Positions 51,833-64,000 of a DNA stretch of 64,000 nt are shown here, in pieces. Made by a program: the position numbers and the translations under genes. The stretch comes from Chamaecrista fasciculata (taxonomy: Eukaryota; Streptophyta; Magnoliopsida; Fabales; Fabaceae), in NCBI GenBank assembly GCA_003254925.1, contig QANZ01043003.1, positions 14,758 to 78,757 on the forward strand, read 5' to 3'. The notes below the pieces were generated by a model. That model had not been told where the DNA came from. It saw only the letters and a program-made list of their open reading frames with translations, and did no database searches. Position 1 is the first letter of the stretch, and every line of letters begins with the position of its first letter.

Positions 51833-54228
51833 TCACCCTCTCAACCAAGTGTTTCTGTAAGATGAGTTGTCTCGCAGAGAAGCATCATGTGGCTTGTATT
51901 CCATAACGTAACCATGAGGAAGCTTTAAGTGGCGTTTAATCGAATCTCTCAGAGCCATTACAGCCTGCCATGAAAGACCTCCAAATATTAGAGAAAAGGA
52001 CACTGCCAGGATTATTAGCAGCAACCATGGGATAAATAAGAATATGCTAATGCCAACCTGATTGTCAGATGCATTGCGATTCCAGACACTCAATATATCC
52101 TCATTGAATCGAATGCTTAGTACCGCACCACATATGTTGTCCCCATAATCCAGTTGGTCACCCACTAAGGCAAGAACCTGAGTTTACATCCACATAATAC
52201 CATTATAAACATCATCTCCAATAACAGGAGCTACTTCTTTTAGGATCATTCTTTACCTAAATATTTAGTGGGCCTAAAAAGCTTAGGGTTATCTTCTTGT
52301 AAATGCTTTAGTAAAATCAGGCTTTTCTTTAAATAACCTTTGCAAGATTATCAGGAAATGATTAAATTATCACTAAAAATTCCACATATTGTTATGCAAG
52401 AGTCGTTGTGTTCATTAGTCCAATTATAAGTCCATACTATCTTTCCCACACATCTGTGTCCAGAAATAAAGGAGTTTTTTATCCCCCTTCTACTAGTCCA
52501 ATAATAGCCATTTCTGGTCGACCTCAGATAAACGGTTATAACAGTGAACAATCATGTGGATAAATAAATTCACTTCATAACTTGGAATCTAAAAAGTAAG
52601 GTTTAGCGTTCAGTTTCAGCTAAGCTGAGAAGCAACGAGAAAATAAATATTCACGTATCATATAGAAATTGAATAACTTGTATACAGTAATGGCAAACTT
52701 AGATAGTCATTCGATAATTTGAAGTATTGAATGTCAACAAAGTATAAGATTTATCCACTATCAAGTGGAATTTTAGCAGACACTTCTTTGTGAAAAGTAG
52801 GAAATGCAGTGCCAGAACTCAGAAGAAAACAATTAAACTTACCAGGTCCTCCCAGAAACGACCAGACACAACCTTTTTGAATCGTATAATCCACTTACCA
52901 CCGTTGCAGTTAGCAGAGTCCTGAAGAGAAACAAAAATACAATGTGTCATTACAAATTCAAACTAAAAGGACTAAATTAGAAAGAAAAAGGACATAGCAG
53001 ACATTGCCAATCGTTTAGATAATGTAACTCCAAAGGTCAGGCTTGTTATGATCTAACCTCCCACAAAGGGCGGATCCCTTCCTTGAAAAGATGCAAATCT
53101 GTTGGACTGGGCAAAGAAGAAGGACGTGCAAGATGGCAGTAGCAGCCCCAAAATCCTTCAACCTATATGTAAATTAGTAAAGAACAATCATAAAAAATCA
53201 AAACAACTTTGCAAGAAAAGTAGAATACTAAATATTGAGGCAAGAATTTATGTTCAGCCATTGTTTAATTCATGAATATAACAAATCTTACCGTACTGAA
53301 ATCAACAATTTTCTTTATGTTGTCCTCATATGATGTCTGATTTCGAATCCCAGGTGTCCGACGGGTATACCAGATTACAAATTTGTGCTTTTCAGAGAAA
53401 AAGCCATCAGGAAAAAAAAAAATAATTAGAATGACAAATTGAACAAAAACGCCTTACTGAGGGGAAGATATAGATAACCGTCAGACATCTAATTATTATT
53501 TAGAAGAGGTATATAAAATCGTCATTAGTATTCCCATTTCATCATCCCTTTCAGAATTAAAACCACACTCAGCTATCTTGAAAGTTTTCAAACAAAGTAA
53601 TCAAATTAAAACCAACAAGAAAAAGAAATGGCCGTTGGCTAATGTGTTGAAGAGGGATAAAGATACTGTCGATTGATAGTCATTTTACAGCATCAGATTA
53701 TATATATGAGAAACCAATCAACAGATCCAGGAGAGAGGAAAGCAGAGGAAAATTGTTACTGATATATTTCTAAGGCTCTATAACAATAACAAGTATAAGG
53801 AAAAGCAACTACGTATGTTGAAACCATCAATGGAAATATATTTCACCAGCAGAAGCTTCAGAATACTATATATAACAACATGAGCTACAATATTATTCCT
53901 AAACAAGCACTGAAAACCGGTATGAAGGAAACATATGTCAACAAGGTATTAATTTCCGTTGTCAATTCCAAGAAGAAAAGGAACATGTACAAATATTTGA
54001 ACTGAAAGAGGGAGAAAAAATAGTGGCAGAGAAGTAAAGTACCTTGAGGGGATGAAGACCAGCTTGGAGGTCGCGAGCTCGTCGTTCTTCAGTTTCTCTA
54101 TCAGTGTTATTGATAGCATCAGATGCGAGCGAAGACGAAGAATCCAAGAGTTGTTGAGGATGAACAGTGTTACCGTTGGAAGCCTTGTTGTTGGTCTCTA
54201 TTTCTTTCTTTTCTGCTGCCAAATTCAT
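51833..54228 (-). CDS. NCBP: Novel cap-binding protein nCBP (eIF4E class, 4EHP), 6 exons
   Basis: Cytoplasmic mRNA cap-binding protein of the 4EHP class, acting in translation. Minus-strand exons: 54228-54043, 53387-53292, 53162-53058, 52920-52843, 52177-52058, 51964-51833, giving 238 residues; every junction is phase 0. HKFVIWYTRRTPGIRNQ, PLWEDSANCNGGKWIIRFKK and RNASDNQAVMALRDSIKRHL match Arabidopsis nCBP almost residue by residue, and the C-terminus SSYRNTWLRG is identical. The first cap-stacking Trp of canonical eIF4E is Tyr82 (SYEDN), as in all 4EHP proteins; the second is Trp128. The first 60 residues are a disordered Ser/Asn-rich leader. A palindromic MITE ends about 150 bases upstream of... 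its ATG side (54376-54731), so it lies in the leader or promoter. Confidence 0.96.
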
Positions 54229-54375
54229 TGTCAATTCCCAAAACCCTAATACCCTTTGGCTGCGAATGTAAGGTATTCAGACTTCGTTGTTCAGAAAGCT
54301 TCGGAGACCTTCCTTCTAAGAAAAGTAGGAGAAACATTTGTTTTGCAGAAACCCATTTTTGCAATAAAAGAAAAA

Positions 54376-54731
54376 GATCAAAGTGAAAATTTGGTCCCCT
54401 ATCTTTTTCTCAGTTCCCAATTTGGTCCCATATCTTTTTTCTTATAAATTTGGTCTCATATCTTTGGATTAATTACAGAGTTAGTCCTATATCTTTGGGT
54501 CAGCTGCAGAAATGGTCTCATATCTTTACAAAATGATCAACCAGAGGTTGATACTTTTGCAAAGATCCAAGACCAATTATGCAACTTGACCAAAAGTTAT
54601 GGGACCAAAAATGATATGGGACTAAATTGGGACCTTTTGCAAAGATATGAGACCAAAAGTGCAACAAAAAAAGATACATGACCAAATTGGAAACTCAACA
54701 AAAGATATGGGACCAAATTTACGCTTTGACC
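54376..54731. mobile_element. Palindromic MULE-like MITE upstream of nCBP
   Basis: Left GATCAAAGTGAAAATTTGG and right, inverted, CCAAATTTACGCTTTGACC. The arms are built from repeated ATTTGGTCCCATATCTTT-like phrases of about 30 bases, five or more per element. No clear 9-bp duplication was found. It begins 147 bases upstream of the nCBP ATG. Confidence 0.65.
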
Positions 54732-57700
54732 AATAAATTTGGTCAAAAATAGAAGCTCCTTCCTTCTCATATTTGTTTCTAAGAAATTACAGGATACAGA
54801 GAAGAAGAAATATGTAGGAAAAATAATTTTATTAATCTCAGAAAAGGTATATTACAAGTCCAGGGATGGTTAAGGGAAAAATTGAAAACAAAATCTAACT
54901 AACTAGAAACTATCAGCAACTAACCTGCGACTAGGTGAACAAAAGATCCTATACAACACAACTACTCTACGAACAAATACACTCAAAACTTACAAACTAT
55001 ATACATAATCTTTCATTTTTTTGCTTGGTTTATGACTTTATGTAATTTTCATTGAGGAAATTTATGTGCTTGCGCTTTTCCTGATTTGTAGATAGTTTTC
55101 TTCTTGATCATCCGGGATAAATGCCTATTGTTGTCCTTGCGCTATTTGGATAAATGCCTATTTGTAGATTGTTATGCTAGGAAATTTATTATGTATCTAT
55201 TCAATCAGTATCCAGAGGAGACATAAATTTTGTTAAATTGAAGACTACTGTAACTCTCAGTACCTAAACAAGTTTTATAGTCTACATACTTTCTTTGGCA
55301 GTTCTGTTTGTTCTTATGTATAAGTTTGTTTGAGCTAAGATTCTTAATAAGTAAAGATTTCAAATTTCTTTTATAGCATACTTTTCAAACAGATTGTAGC
55401 ACATTGTGATTCCCATTTTCATCGTGGTTTTCTTCTTAAGTATGAGATCTGTTTTGCTCACTCGTTATGAAAGAATTACTATTGCCCACAGTGATTAACA
55501 GCCTTTGAGAGGTTTTTGATTTGACTTGCATGGTGATCAGCGATGACTAACACTAGCTTGGATTGATTATTGTTATTCTTATATATGTTACTTTTTATAG
55601 TTTCCTTTGTGAACCTCTTTTCTATCGCATATTTAATAGTCATTAGCATCAGTACTATCCCATCTTTTAGAATCTTGTCTCAGCAGAGAAAAAAAGAGTT
55701 CAGCATCCTGTCTTCTTCTGAGGATTTAAGTCTGCTGTGTTTGTTTAAGCAGAAGTGGCAATAAATTAAGTTTATCTCAAAAGCATTACTCAATTTACCA
55801 AATATATGTAAACACGGTTACTTACATTTTTAGTTGATGCCTTTAAAATCATGGAATGAGGCACAATTTTACTTCTTTCTTATTTTATATCACATCTTAA
55901 GCCTGTACAATTTCTTGATGGTGCTATTGCTTCTTGGCAGGATGCATTTCTGTTGCCCTGTCATATGCTTGGTTTTTTAGTAGTATGCAATTAGCGCTAG
56001 TTATGTTCACTCGTCTTTCAGCAAGAATTAGCTTAAGCTCTCATTTAGCTGGGCCAAAACCTTACTGTAAATTTCAAATAGATTCTCTTGTATGCAACTT
56101 GTGTTTTGTACAGAGGTTTTAAGATTTAGCTGAAATTATGTGATGTCGAGTGGGTAATCTATATAAATTTCTGTTAACGTATTAATGGATTTTCATGCGT
56201 CTTATTCTGCAGTGTATTTTCAAGGTATGGAATCCATAGTCTGCCAGCTATATTGCTGGTGAACCAGACATCAAGGATGAGATATTGGGGTTCAAAGGAT
56301 CTTGTCTCCCTTGTACAATTTTATGAGAGAAACACAGGTGAGCACATCGTGAGTCTTCTTGTAATATTTGTGACTTTGTGAGAGATTTTTTCTAAAGTGT
56401 GCTATCATTTACCTGTTTCTGAACTTGATAGGTACTGGCAAGGTGATTAGCATATTTGATTGCCTAGAAACTACAAATATATTTATTTTGGATCTTTGGA
56501 TACTGCAGGCAAATAGGATTTTGAATAAACAACTTATTTCTAATCTAAAAAATTCCAGTACTAATGACCGTATAATGTAAGCATATGCCTCACTTGACCT
56601 GTCTCACAATTTGGACCAATTCAATATTTCGCTGGTTATCAGCAAGGTTGTCATCTCAATGTTCGAACTAATAATGTTGGGATAGTCTTTTTGAGGTAGT
56701 GACACAGTTTTTGATCAGATGTCACATAGTCTTCTCCCTAATTCTATTGTTGTGCTAATAGCGGAATGTTGTCCTTGTTTGAGTTGGTCGAACAGGCATG
56801 TAAATTTAGTACAGCTTTCTTTTTCTGTAAAATTTTTGTTGTCTGATGCAAATTATACACACAACACTGGAATTTAAGCTGCTCTCTCTCTCACACACTG
56901 GATTTTTTTTTTTTTAAAGCAGAGGCAATAGCGATTCTGATGGTAAATTTTCCTTTTACTGTCTGGCACCACTGATACAAAGTAGACTATAAATGATCAA
57001 CAATTTTTGCACGCTAAACTAAAGTTTGGCTTCTTTTTTTCTTTTTGGTCATTAACTGGTTTTTTATTGCTCATTAACTAAAGTTTGGCTTGAGAGTCAA
57101 GATAACAAGTAAGTTCTGTTTCAATTCGTGCAGGAATTAGGAAATATCTGGCCCGATGATTGCGTAACAAGAAATACACATAATTCCAGACTGATAGGTT
57201 ACAAAGATAGGATCAAAATTAATGTCAAAATATCATTTTTTTAAAAAAATCTCTTTCAAGACAAGTTATGCTGTGACCTGTCTCCTTCTCTGAATTGTAT
57301 GAGTAACTGAGTATGACCCTACAACTAATAACAAGTTCATGGTCAAATGCGTAATATAGAGTGGAAACTGTCGTTGGAAATTATATTCACATCTAAATTT
57401 GATTATATACATGTAGCTAGGTTAATCTAATATCCAAGCAATAAACAGGAAACTAAGATGGGTAATAATGTAAAGTCAATAAAGTAGAGTGATATATGTT
57501 AGAGAGGAGGGCAAAAGTCCAATAAAGATAACAAAATATGGACAGATGTACTTATGAGAGTCCCACTTCTAACTTCATCTCTCTGCTTTTATTTTCTACT
57601 CCTTTCCAAATTCCAATGCTCAAAACATCCTTATCATTTCAAGCAAACTCCAACAAGCAACCGATGAACCGACACTTTTCTTTATACCTTCCTCTTCTTT

Positions 57701-58216
57701 ATTATTTTTCTTTTTCCAACTGATCCTATTAAATTAACCAAAAAACAATCTCTTTAGCGGCGAAACCCCGACTCTCTTTTTCTTCTTTAAATCCATAAAG
57801 AAATAAATAAATAAAGAACCTTCGGTAGCTTTCCTGTTACTCAACTCTTTTTTCTCTTTTCTCATGATAATATGTAATCAAGTTTTGCCTCTCAAGTTAA
57901 AAGTATGTTTCAGTAATCTAATTTAATATTTAACTAGAAATAATTAAGAATCCTGACGTAGAGGGAATTCTTAAATGGTGGGCCATGAGAAGTATTCCCA
58001 AAATTGTCAATTTTAAAGTTAGATAAGCACTCAATCCATTTAATTTGCCCGTGGCTGATGAGTTTAAGTGTTCACTCCTCCAAGAGCAAGAGGACACCGT
58101 AATGGTGGCCTGCTCTTGATTGATAGCAAATGAAATTCCACGCATAACTCCATGAAAGCCATCTTCTTAGACTCAATTATTCCACGTCCCATATTCAAAA
58201 ATCCCACCTTTTAATT
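54732..58216. other. Intergenic with one orphan exon
   Basis: Apart from the APR-like exon at 56213-56337, no gene is supported. The last few hundred bases are the promoter side of the gene at 58289. Confidence 0.45.
56213..56337 (+). pseudogene. Orphan exon of an APR-like (APRL) thioredoxin-fold gene
   Basis: Bounded by an AG at 56211-56212 and a GT at 56338-56339, this 125-base segment translates in one frame to VFSRYGIHSLPAILLVNQTS followed by RYWGSKDLVSLVQFYERNTG. That matches an internal exon of plant 5'-adenylylsulfate reductase-like proteins of the APRL5/7 group, ER-type thioredoxin-fold membrane proteins. The preceding WCPFS exon, the following LKPVQ exon and the membrane exons were not found within several kb, so this is a fragment of a duplicated or transposed gene. 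The exon itself is undamaged. Confidence 0.7.
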
Positions 58217-58226
58217 TATATATAAA
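58217..58226 (+). promoter_or_regulatory. TATA box of the membrane-protein gene
   Basis: TATATATAAA, 63 bases before the ATG at 58289, with CT-rich sequence between, as expected for a short leader. Confidence 0.5.
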
Positions 58227-58288
58227 GTTCTAAACTTTCTTTCCTTCCTTACTATCCCTCGTGTCCAGATCCAAAAACCCTAGCGGAC

Positions 58289-59318
58289 ATGGATCTAAAT
58301 ATTGATGAGTGGGATCTCTTATCTGAAGAGGGGTTCCTTGATTTCAGTGAAGATAGTGAGAAAAAGCTCTCAAAAAGTGTTTTTGACATGAACTACTTCA
58401 TTTGCCCTTCACAAAACCCCCTGAAAATCACTGAATCTCCGAGGAATCCGAGGCTTCCTGATCAGATTCTTCCTGTTCCGTTTCCAATTCGGTTGGAACC
58501 CAGATTCGGAAAAACCCCAGATGATGATTTAGATTTACCCAAAGGAATCATCACTGCAAATCCTGTTGATCAAGACACAGTATCACAGGTTTTCTTCAAG
58601 ATGAAGGAAAACGAATTTGTCGACATGAAAATGGACTCCCCAATGTCTGGTACTAGAGGAATGTTTCCTCCGTTTGATGACAAAGGAGAAGCCATGGAAA
58701 TCTTATCTCCCCGACTGAAAATCGAGAAAGAAATGCTTATTGATGATGATGATGATGATGATGAAGAAGAAGAAGAAGACAACGAGGACGATGGGTTCAA
58801 CTTGTGGAAGTGGAGTTTCACTGGGATTGGAGCTATATGTTCATTTGGTGTTGCTGCTGCTACTATCTGTGTTTTGTTCTTTGGAAGCAACCAAAGAAAC
58901 AAACTTCAACAACACAAGATTCGTTTCCAGATCTATGCTGATGACAAGGTCAGTCTGATCACACACAGTTTCTGTCTTTCTGAGATTTTTTTTTTAAGTG
59001 AACATATTTTTAGTCCTTAAAATTATGTTTTAAATTTTAATCTTCATTAGATATTACAAATATGCTTTTTAATCCTGATTTTGTTATAAGTGTTAATTAT
59101 TTAGGATGAATCCAGAGCTTAATTTTTTATTTTCTCTATTTTAAGACTAATGAATAGTGAATGATGGGTGGGGTTTATACTTTATACAGAGGATTAAGCA
59201 AGTAATGCAGCAAGCAAACAAGATGAACGAGGCGATTTCTGCAGCAACAGGTGTTCCTCTTGCCAGAGCTCACATAACCTATGGTGGTTACCATGATGGT
59301 GTTCAAAGCGTTAATTAA
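58289..59318 (+). CDS. Plant single-pass membrane protein of unknown function (DUF6821-like)
   Basis: Exons 58289-58948 and 59190-59318 give 262 residues. The N-terminus MDLNIDEWDLLSEEGFLDF is acidic and conserved in a plant-only family. Residues 151-168 are a run of Asp and Glu (GATGAT/GAAGAA codons), followed by one predicted membrane helix at about 177-199. The C-terminus, split by the only intron, is basic: FQIYADDK, RIKQVMQQANKMNEAI, then GVPLARAHITYGGYHDG. This arrangement is what I recall for the DUF6821 family; I know of no assigned function and propose none. The tail should lie in the cytosol if the acidic part is lumenal, or the reverse; the sequence does not decide. Confidence 0.85.
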
Positions 59319-61857
59319 TTAATTAATTAATAGTGTTAGTCAGGAATCTTCGTAGAGTTGGTATTGTGGAAAATTGGAAATATCAAATATACTATATATA
59401 TCCTGGTATTATGAATTTACGATATAGTTTTGTACAGAAAAAATACATGAGATGTAATTTTAGTTTGCAGTTTCTGTAGAAACTTGTGTTGTAAATGGAG
59501 TTATAAAATAAGCTTGTTATTTTAATCTATTTCCATTGGATTGCCCTAAAGTTCTCAACTTTCTGATTTCTGATTGGTATCTGAGATCTGTTAGTTAGGC
59601 ATAGTTCATCTAGTACTGACATAGTGTGACGACAATCATGTTCATGATTCTTAAACCAACAACCAAGCCCAAAAGGCCAAAACGCAAGTTTTAAAACATA
59701 AAAATATATCAGAAAGATGCTAAATATTCAGTGGGAATTATAAGAATCTCTCTTAATTGTTTCCAAAAACGTGTTGCTTCTTTCAGTAGCCGACTCCCAG
59801 GTGCCGTTAAATTACCAAAATGACAAAGAGATTGATGATGCGAAATAGTTAATTTCTTGTTATTGCATACGTGTGCGTGAAAGAAAGAGTCGTAGAGCCC
59901 AGAAATGAATCCAAATTAATAAGTGAGGACGAGATATGTAGGGAATAGGGTCCCAAGATATTTATGTTATGACAAGAAGAAAAGAAAATGAGTGATGAAA
60001 GTAGTAGTAGCAAACAAAAAAAAACGAGACTGTTGTGTTTTTGAAAATGAGGATTTCACTAGATATAGAAAAGAGAGCAAATGAAAGACGGAACTGTTCA
60101 TGGGTGCATCGTCAAAAATGGTGACGTGGTGTGCACTGGAATGTAAAAAATGAAGGATGTGGATTGTGGAATAGACTATAGAGTGTATGTAGTTTGGAAG
60201 CAATTAAAGCATTTGGGTGTCATGTGGCATGTGGGTGGTTGTGGGGTAGGCTAGTCATGAATCACAATTATTCAAAGATTCGTGGAAAGGATACACAATT
60301 AAGAAAGAAGATGAGGGAATCTTTATCTGGGTCATGTGGAGCCTTCTTTTGGAAATTATTTTGCTTGCTCTGTACTACTTTATAGTACAATTTCCAAGCC
60401 AAAATCCAGAATGGCTTGTTCCTCTCATGATCAAATGCTTTGGCTGTTTTTAGTCCCCCTTGATTGGTGTTTTCCTTTTGGTCTTTTGTTTTAGTGTTGA
60501 TTGATGATTCTTCTTGATTTCTTGTTCAAGTGAATTGGTAAGATTCATTTCATTTATACAATGTGACAAACACTACTCTAATAAAGTTTCTCTCCCCAAA
60601 TCTCTAGGCTTGTTGTTAATGGACTAATGGATATGGGTTGTCACATGATATGCAGGGCTATAGCCCGAGAGTGGGACATGATTGTTTTTAATTTTCAGCC
60701 CTAAATAAAAGCATATATTTTAATTTTAAGGCCCAATTGAAGATAAAGTATGTGAGCTAAATGAAGCATCATTCTTCTAACAAAAAAAATGAAGCACCAT
60801 TCAAGGCCCCAAAAGTAATTATTTTAAGCACAAGTGAAATCACAACTAGTGTATTATTTTATTGTATTGGTCCAAGTACTCCGAGTGGAAGAAGTTCAAG
60901 TACTTTAGTCTTGAATTCTTAACTTTGATTAGCCCTAGCCTTTTGTTAAAGAACAAGAGGTGTAAATCTTCTTTTATTTTTGTTGGGCATGTTTAAATTG
61001 CAGATTAAAGAAGAGAAAAGGATGGAGAAGAGAAGAGTAAAACTTCTTTCTCTTATTTGAAAAATAAGAAATTGATTTTTAATTTCCTATTCTTTTACAA
61101 CTTCAAAATTGTGAATCAAACCTTTAGTGAGTTTTGTAACTGAAATGAATTTTAAAGGATGTATTGTACTTTAAAGTTTGTTTTTTTAGTTTACTTTAAT
61201 TTAATCTATGTACCTTGAGAGGAACAAGCCATTCTGGATTTGTTATTTTAAAGTGCTGCAAGATCTTCCGTAATGATATAGTGATAAACAATTTCGACGA
61301 AAAAAAAAAGCTCTTAATTTTGATTTATTGAAAACATCTTTATATAACAAAATATAAAGTGGATCTGAAAGCAGTATTTTGTTTTATGTATGCGAAAGAT
61401 GGAGATTGAAATTGATATTGATATTGAAGCAGAAATGGAACAGAAGAGGTAAGGGAAATTGAAAAGGAGGAAAGCAAAAAGAGAAAGAAAGTGTCCGAAG
61501 CAAATGAAAGAAGAACAACAAATAGATGAATGTGTTGTTGTCTTGGTTGAAAAAAGCTTCGGTGGATAAAAAGACCATGGATTTTAGCCTCGTTATGAAC
61601 TGAAAAGCGAGAGCTTTCAGCTTCTGTAAAAGGCTTTCTTTCGCTTACGAATTCACAAATTAAAACAGAATCGCACTTGCGTTTTACTCTTTGGATCTCT
61701 GCCGCCTCCTAAACCTCTCTAATTCTTCACTCAACAACCCTAACAACAATTCACTATCACTTAATATATACTCGGAATTCGAAATTGAAAATTCCCATAT
61801 TACCCCTTCCTGCCTGGACACTAACAATGATAAATTGCATCAAGAATTTTTTTTTTT
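59319..61857. other. Intergenic, AT-rich
   Basis: No gene or bounded repeat is seen. A TTAA microsatellite follows the stop codon at 59318. Confidence 0.45.
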
Positions 61858-62207
61858 TTCAAAACTTCAAATTGGTCTCAATTCTCAAATGTATGGGATA
61901 GATTTCAAATTGCTTCTAAATTGTTTCATTTATTTGAGTCCATATTTTTTTTAATTTTTTTAAATTGGACTCAAACTAATTATATTTCACTCGTGATAAA
62001 TTTAGAGCTATTGAGTTACTTTTTACGAGTATTTTTTCTATTCAATTAAGATCATTAGTAAATAAGCTCAAACTGCATCTCGAAAATAGGTTCGGGACCA
62101 ATTTGAAAAATTATAGAAATATATAAGATCAATATGAGACAAGTCAAACATTTAGGACCAATTTGAAATCTAACCCATACATTTGGGATGAATTTGAAGT
62201 TTTGACC
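61858..62207. mobile_element. Palindromic MULE-like MITE
   Basis: Left TCAAAACTTCAAATTGGTC and right, inverted, GAATTTGAAGTTTTGACC. ATTTCAAATTG and GGACCAATTTGAAA phrases recur along both arms. It is flanked by T-runs on both sides, so any duplication cannot be told from low complexity. Confidence 0.6.
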
Positions 62208-63092
62208 TTTTTTAATATGTGAAATATTTTCTAACCACTTTAGTTTTAGCATATGTTCTTAACAAGTTTCAAGTTGTGTGTGCAAAACTTTCTTCTTGCC
62301 TCTTACAGTCAAATAAAAAACTTAACAAATTTTGGCTGACCAAAAATTATTTGGTTATAATTTACTTTCTCATCCCAATCATTATCAATCATTAGTTTAT
62401 TACATATCTAACTTGAAAAAAAATGGTTGCTAACCAAGTAAATTCTTTTTTTTTTTGGGACCATCCGACATAGAAAGATAATTTACATGCACAAATTAAA
62501 GTCTACTTTGGGAAGTAGTGGATGTTGAAGCATGTGACACCAATCATCTGGACATCTGGTCTTTTTGGAACGGTGACTAATTGCTAAAATGGGAGCAACA
62601 ATTTAAGATGGGTAGGTTGTTAATTTGAAAGATCTCTTGAAAAACAGTGGGTTGTTGGTGTTGGTGTGAAGAAGCCAAATTTCTAAGTCCAATCAAGTTT
62701 GATTCTTTTTTTTTTTTGGTACATAATCAAGTTTGATTCTGATATATTTCACACCGAAAATGGAAAAATAGACTATATATATATAGTACTAACTACTAAT
62801 TATTGCATCCATGATGATGAAGCGAAAATTGAAGGGCGTGAAATTGGTGACATTAAATGGCGACAAGTCAATAAATAGGGAGTGAGGAAAATTAAGTGGA
62901 GACAGAAGGAGAAAAGAAAGAAGCAATAATATTAGAAAGAGGAGATTAAAAATACATTAATATAGGAAATAAGGAATGAATGGGTTGAAACTTGAAACGA
63001 AAAGAGAAGCAAAAGGGGTTGCATACATAAGCAATACTAATATACAAAGCAATGATTGAGTGATGTTGGAGAAGTTAATAAATTAGAAGAAC
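62208..63092. other. Intergenic, 3' side of the AG-peptide gene
   Basis: No other gene is seen. The segment nearest 63092 should hold the 3' UTR of the AG-peptide gene. Confidence 0.45.
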
Positions 63093-63269
63093 TTAGAAGA
63101 GAAGAGCAAATACAAGAGCGATGAAGGAAGCAAATGCTGTAGGCAGGAATAGAGCAGATGCATCCGATGTGGGACTTGGAGCTGGTGCTTCTGCTGCCGA
63201 CACTTTCTCCATGCATGCTAAAACTGCCATCAAAAACACCATCACAAACTTCATCTTCATTCCTTCCAT
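63093..63269 (-). CDS. Arabinogalactan peptide (AG peptide), 58 residues
   Basis: Intronless small gene. The protein starts MEGMKMKFVMVFLMAVLACM, a signal peptide to about residue 25, then AEAPAPSPTSDASA, and ends in a hydrophobic tail (FASFIALVFALLF) that fits a GPI-anchor signal. After processing only about a dozen residues remain, with Pro in AP/SP context that are hydroxylated and carry arabinogalactan. It closely resembles Arabidopsis AGP12/13/14 (APAPSPTSDAS). A TATA box lies 100 bases upstream. Such peptides sit at the outer face of the plasma membrane; the exact role is not known. Which AGP number applies cannot be settled, so no symbol is given. Confidence 0.93.
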   Translation of the reverse strand: MEGMKMKFVMVFLMAVLACMEKVSAAEAPAPSPTSDASALFLPTAFASFIALVFALLF

Positions 63270-63368
63270 TTCTTAAGTTTTCTCTTTTACTTGCGAAATT
63301 GATAACAAGCAAGAGACAACGTTAATGTTCAGTGATGAGATGAAAACACGAGGGTGTCATTTGGGTTT

Positions 63369-63376
63369 CTTATATA
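63369..63376 (-). promoter_or_regulatory. TATA box of the AG-peptide gene
   Basis: CTATATAAG reads on the minus strand 100 bases before the ATG at 63269, with no competing AT run nearby. Confidence 0.65.
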
Positions 63377-64000
63377 GTCGTTGAGGACACTAGCCCTTAA
63401 GTTTACGGGCACCCTGCCCGTTTTCCTTTTTGAGGTTCACATTGGGCAGCCCCCACCCTGCCCGTTAGTTGTACAGTTGTCTTTAATCAGCTTCATGGTG
63501 CCATACAGCTGTCGCCAACGGTTTCATACCCCACTCCTCCCTCTCTTCTTTATAAAATTCAAAAGTTTATTCTTCTTCTTCATTTTTTGATTTTTTATAG
63601 CAAACATTACAAGAATATGTAGAATTCAGTGTATCGTGTCTTTATATAATCCAACAATATCGTGGGATTGGTGACTGTTGAGCTGTTTCTGAGACTTTTA
63701 TTACCAAATTTTACATAGTCTTCTTTTAATTGTCGTATATCTTTAGACATTGATAATTTTGTTGACAGGCAATTAACTAATTTCAATATAATGAGCTTAT
63801 CTTTTCAAGCTTGGCCATGTGGTTTGTGATTATTGTTAATATGCGCGGATGATTATTACATATGGCCATGTGTGTATAATATATTATATGGGTTTAAATT
63901 AACTTGAATTAATTTAGTTTGAAGCTTACTGTGAGGTTTTGAAATGGTGGTTTAGAAATCAGATCAAATCATTAATTGAGGAATGCCAATGTTGATAAAT
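63377..64000. other. Upstream region of the AG-peptide gene
   Basis: Two CCCTGCCCGTT-containing segments lie at about 63410 and 63460. No gene is seen up to the window end. Confidence 0.4.

Noticed and set aside
61691-61954. Asn/Ser-rich frame LDLCRLLNLSNSS...
   Set aside because: No ATG, no splice support, no family match, and it runs into a palindromic MITE.

Overview
This is nuclear DNA of a flowering plant, almost certainly a eudicot. Genes are split by AT-rich GT-AG introns, intergenic DNA is rich in A and T, and the proteins match plant-only families (R2R3-MYB, AP2/ERF, AG peptide, GT47, SYP1 syntaxin, plant-type nCBP). The ERF and MYB proteins look most like rosid copies, but I cannot name the species. 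There is no operon logic here: the genes are independent units about 3-10 kb apart.

Layout: 0.9-4.0 kb (+) a secreted GH3 beta-glucosidase in nine exons; 5.0-5.8 kb (-) an internally deleted BAHD acyltransferase; 6.3-8.0 kb a Tourist-like MITE beside a foldback Mutator-like element; 9.3-11.9 kb (-) a Lys/Glu-rich disordered protein; 12.1-15.3 kb a decayed Helitron; 16.4-22.0 kb (+) the Qa-SNARE SYP132 in 13 exons; 22.7-26.9 kb (-) a GT47 exostosin-type glycosyltransferase with elements in both introns; 29.6-30.5 kb (-) MYB5; 31.3-31.8 kb a scrambled repeat block; 32.5-36.0 kb (+) an importin-5 pseudogene split by a fossil Ty1/copia element; 40.6-41.4 kb (+) an intronless ERN1/RAP2-11-type ERF; 43.3-47.0 kb (-) a TUA1-type alpha-tubulin; 48.9-49.9 kb a hAT element; 51.8-54.2 kb (-) the cap-binding protein nCBP/4EHP; 56.2 kb an orphan APR-like exon; 58.3-59.3 kb (+) a membrane protein of unknown function; 63.1-63.3 kb (-) a 58-residue arabinogalactan peptide.

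The nine spliced or intact genes were checked by hand: joined exons stay in frame and end at a stop. The proteins serve separate jobs: cell wall and surface (GH3, GT47, AG peptide), membrane traffic (SYP132), cytoskeleton (TUA1), translation (nCBP) and transcription (MYB5, ERN1-like).

The strongest pattern outside genes is a population of about ten short palindromic elements whose arms repeat phrases ending in GGTCC(C). Where the ends can be read they are flanked by 9-10 bp direct repeats, the mark of Mutator-like elements, and several sit in introns or just upstream of start codons. Four isolated single-N positions are each flanked by a duplicated segment and hide unfinished insertions, so they are assembly seams. 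I found no convincing new molecular system; the best leads are the divergent tubulin, the in-frame BAHD deletion, a perfect 40-bp hairpin, the scrambled block and the phrase-built palindromes.
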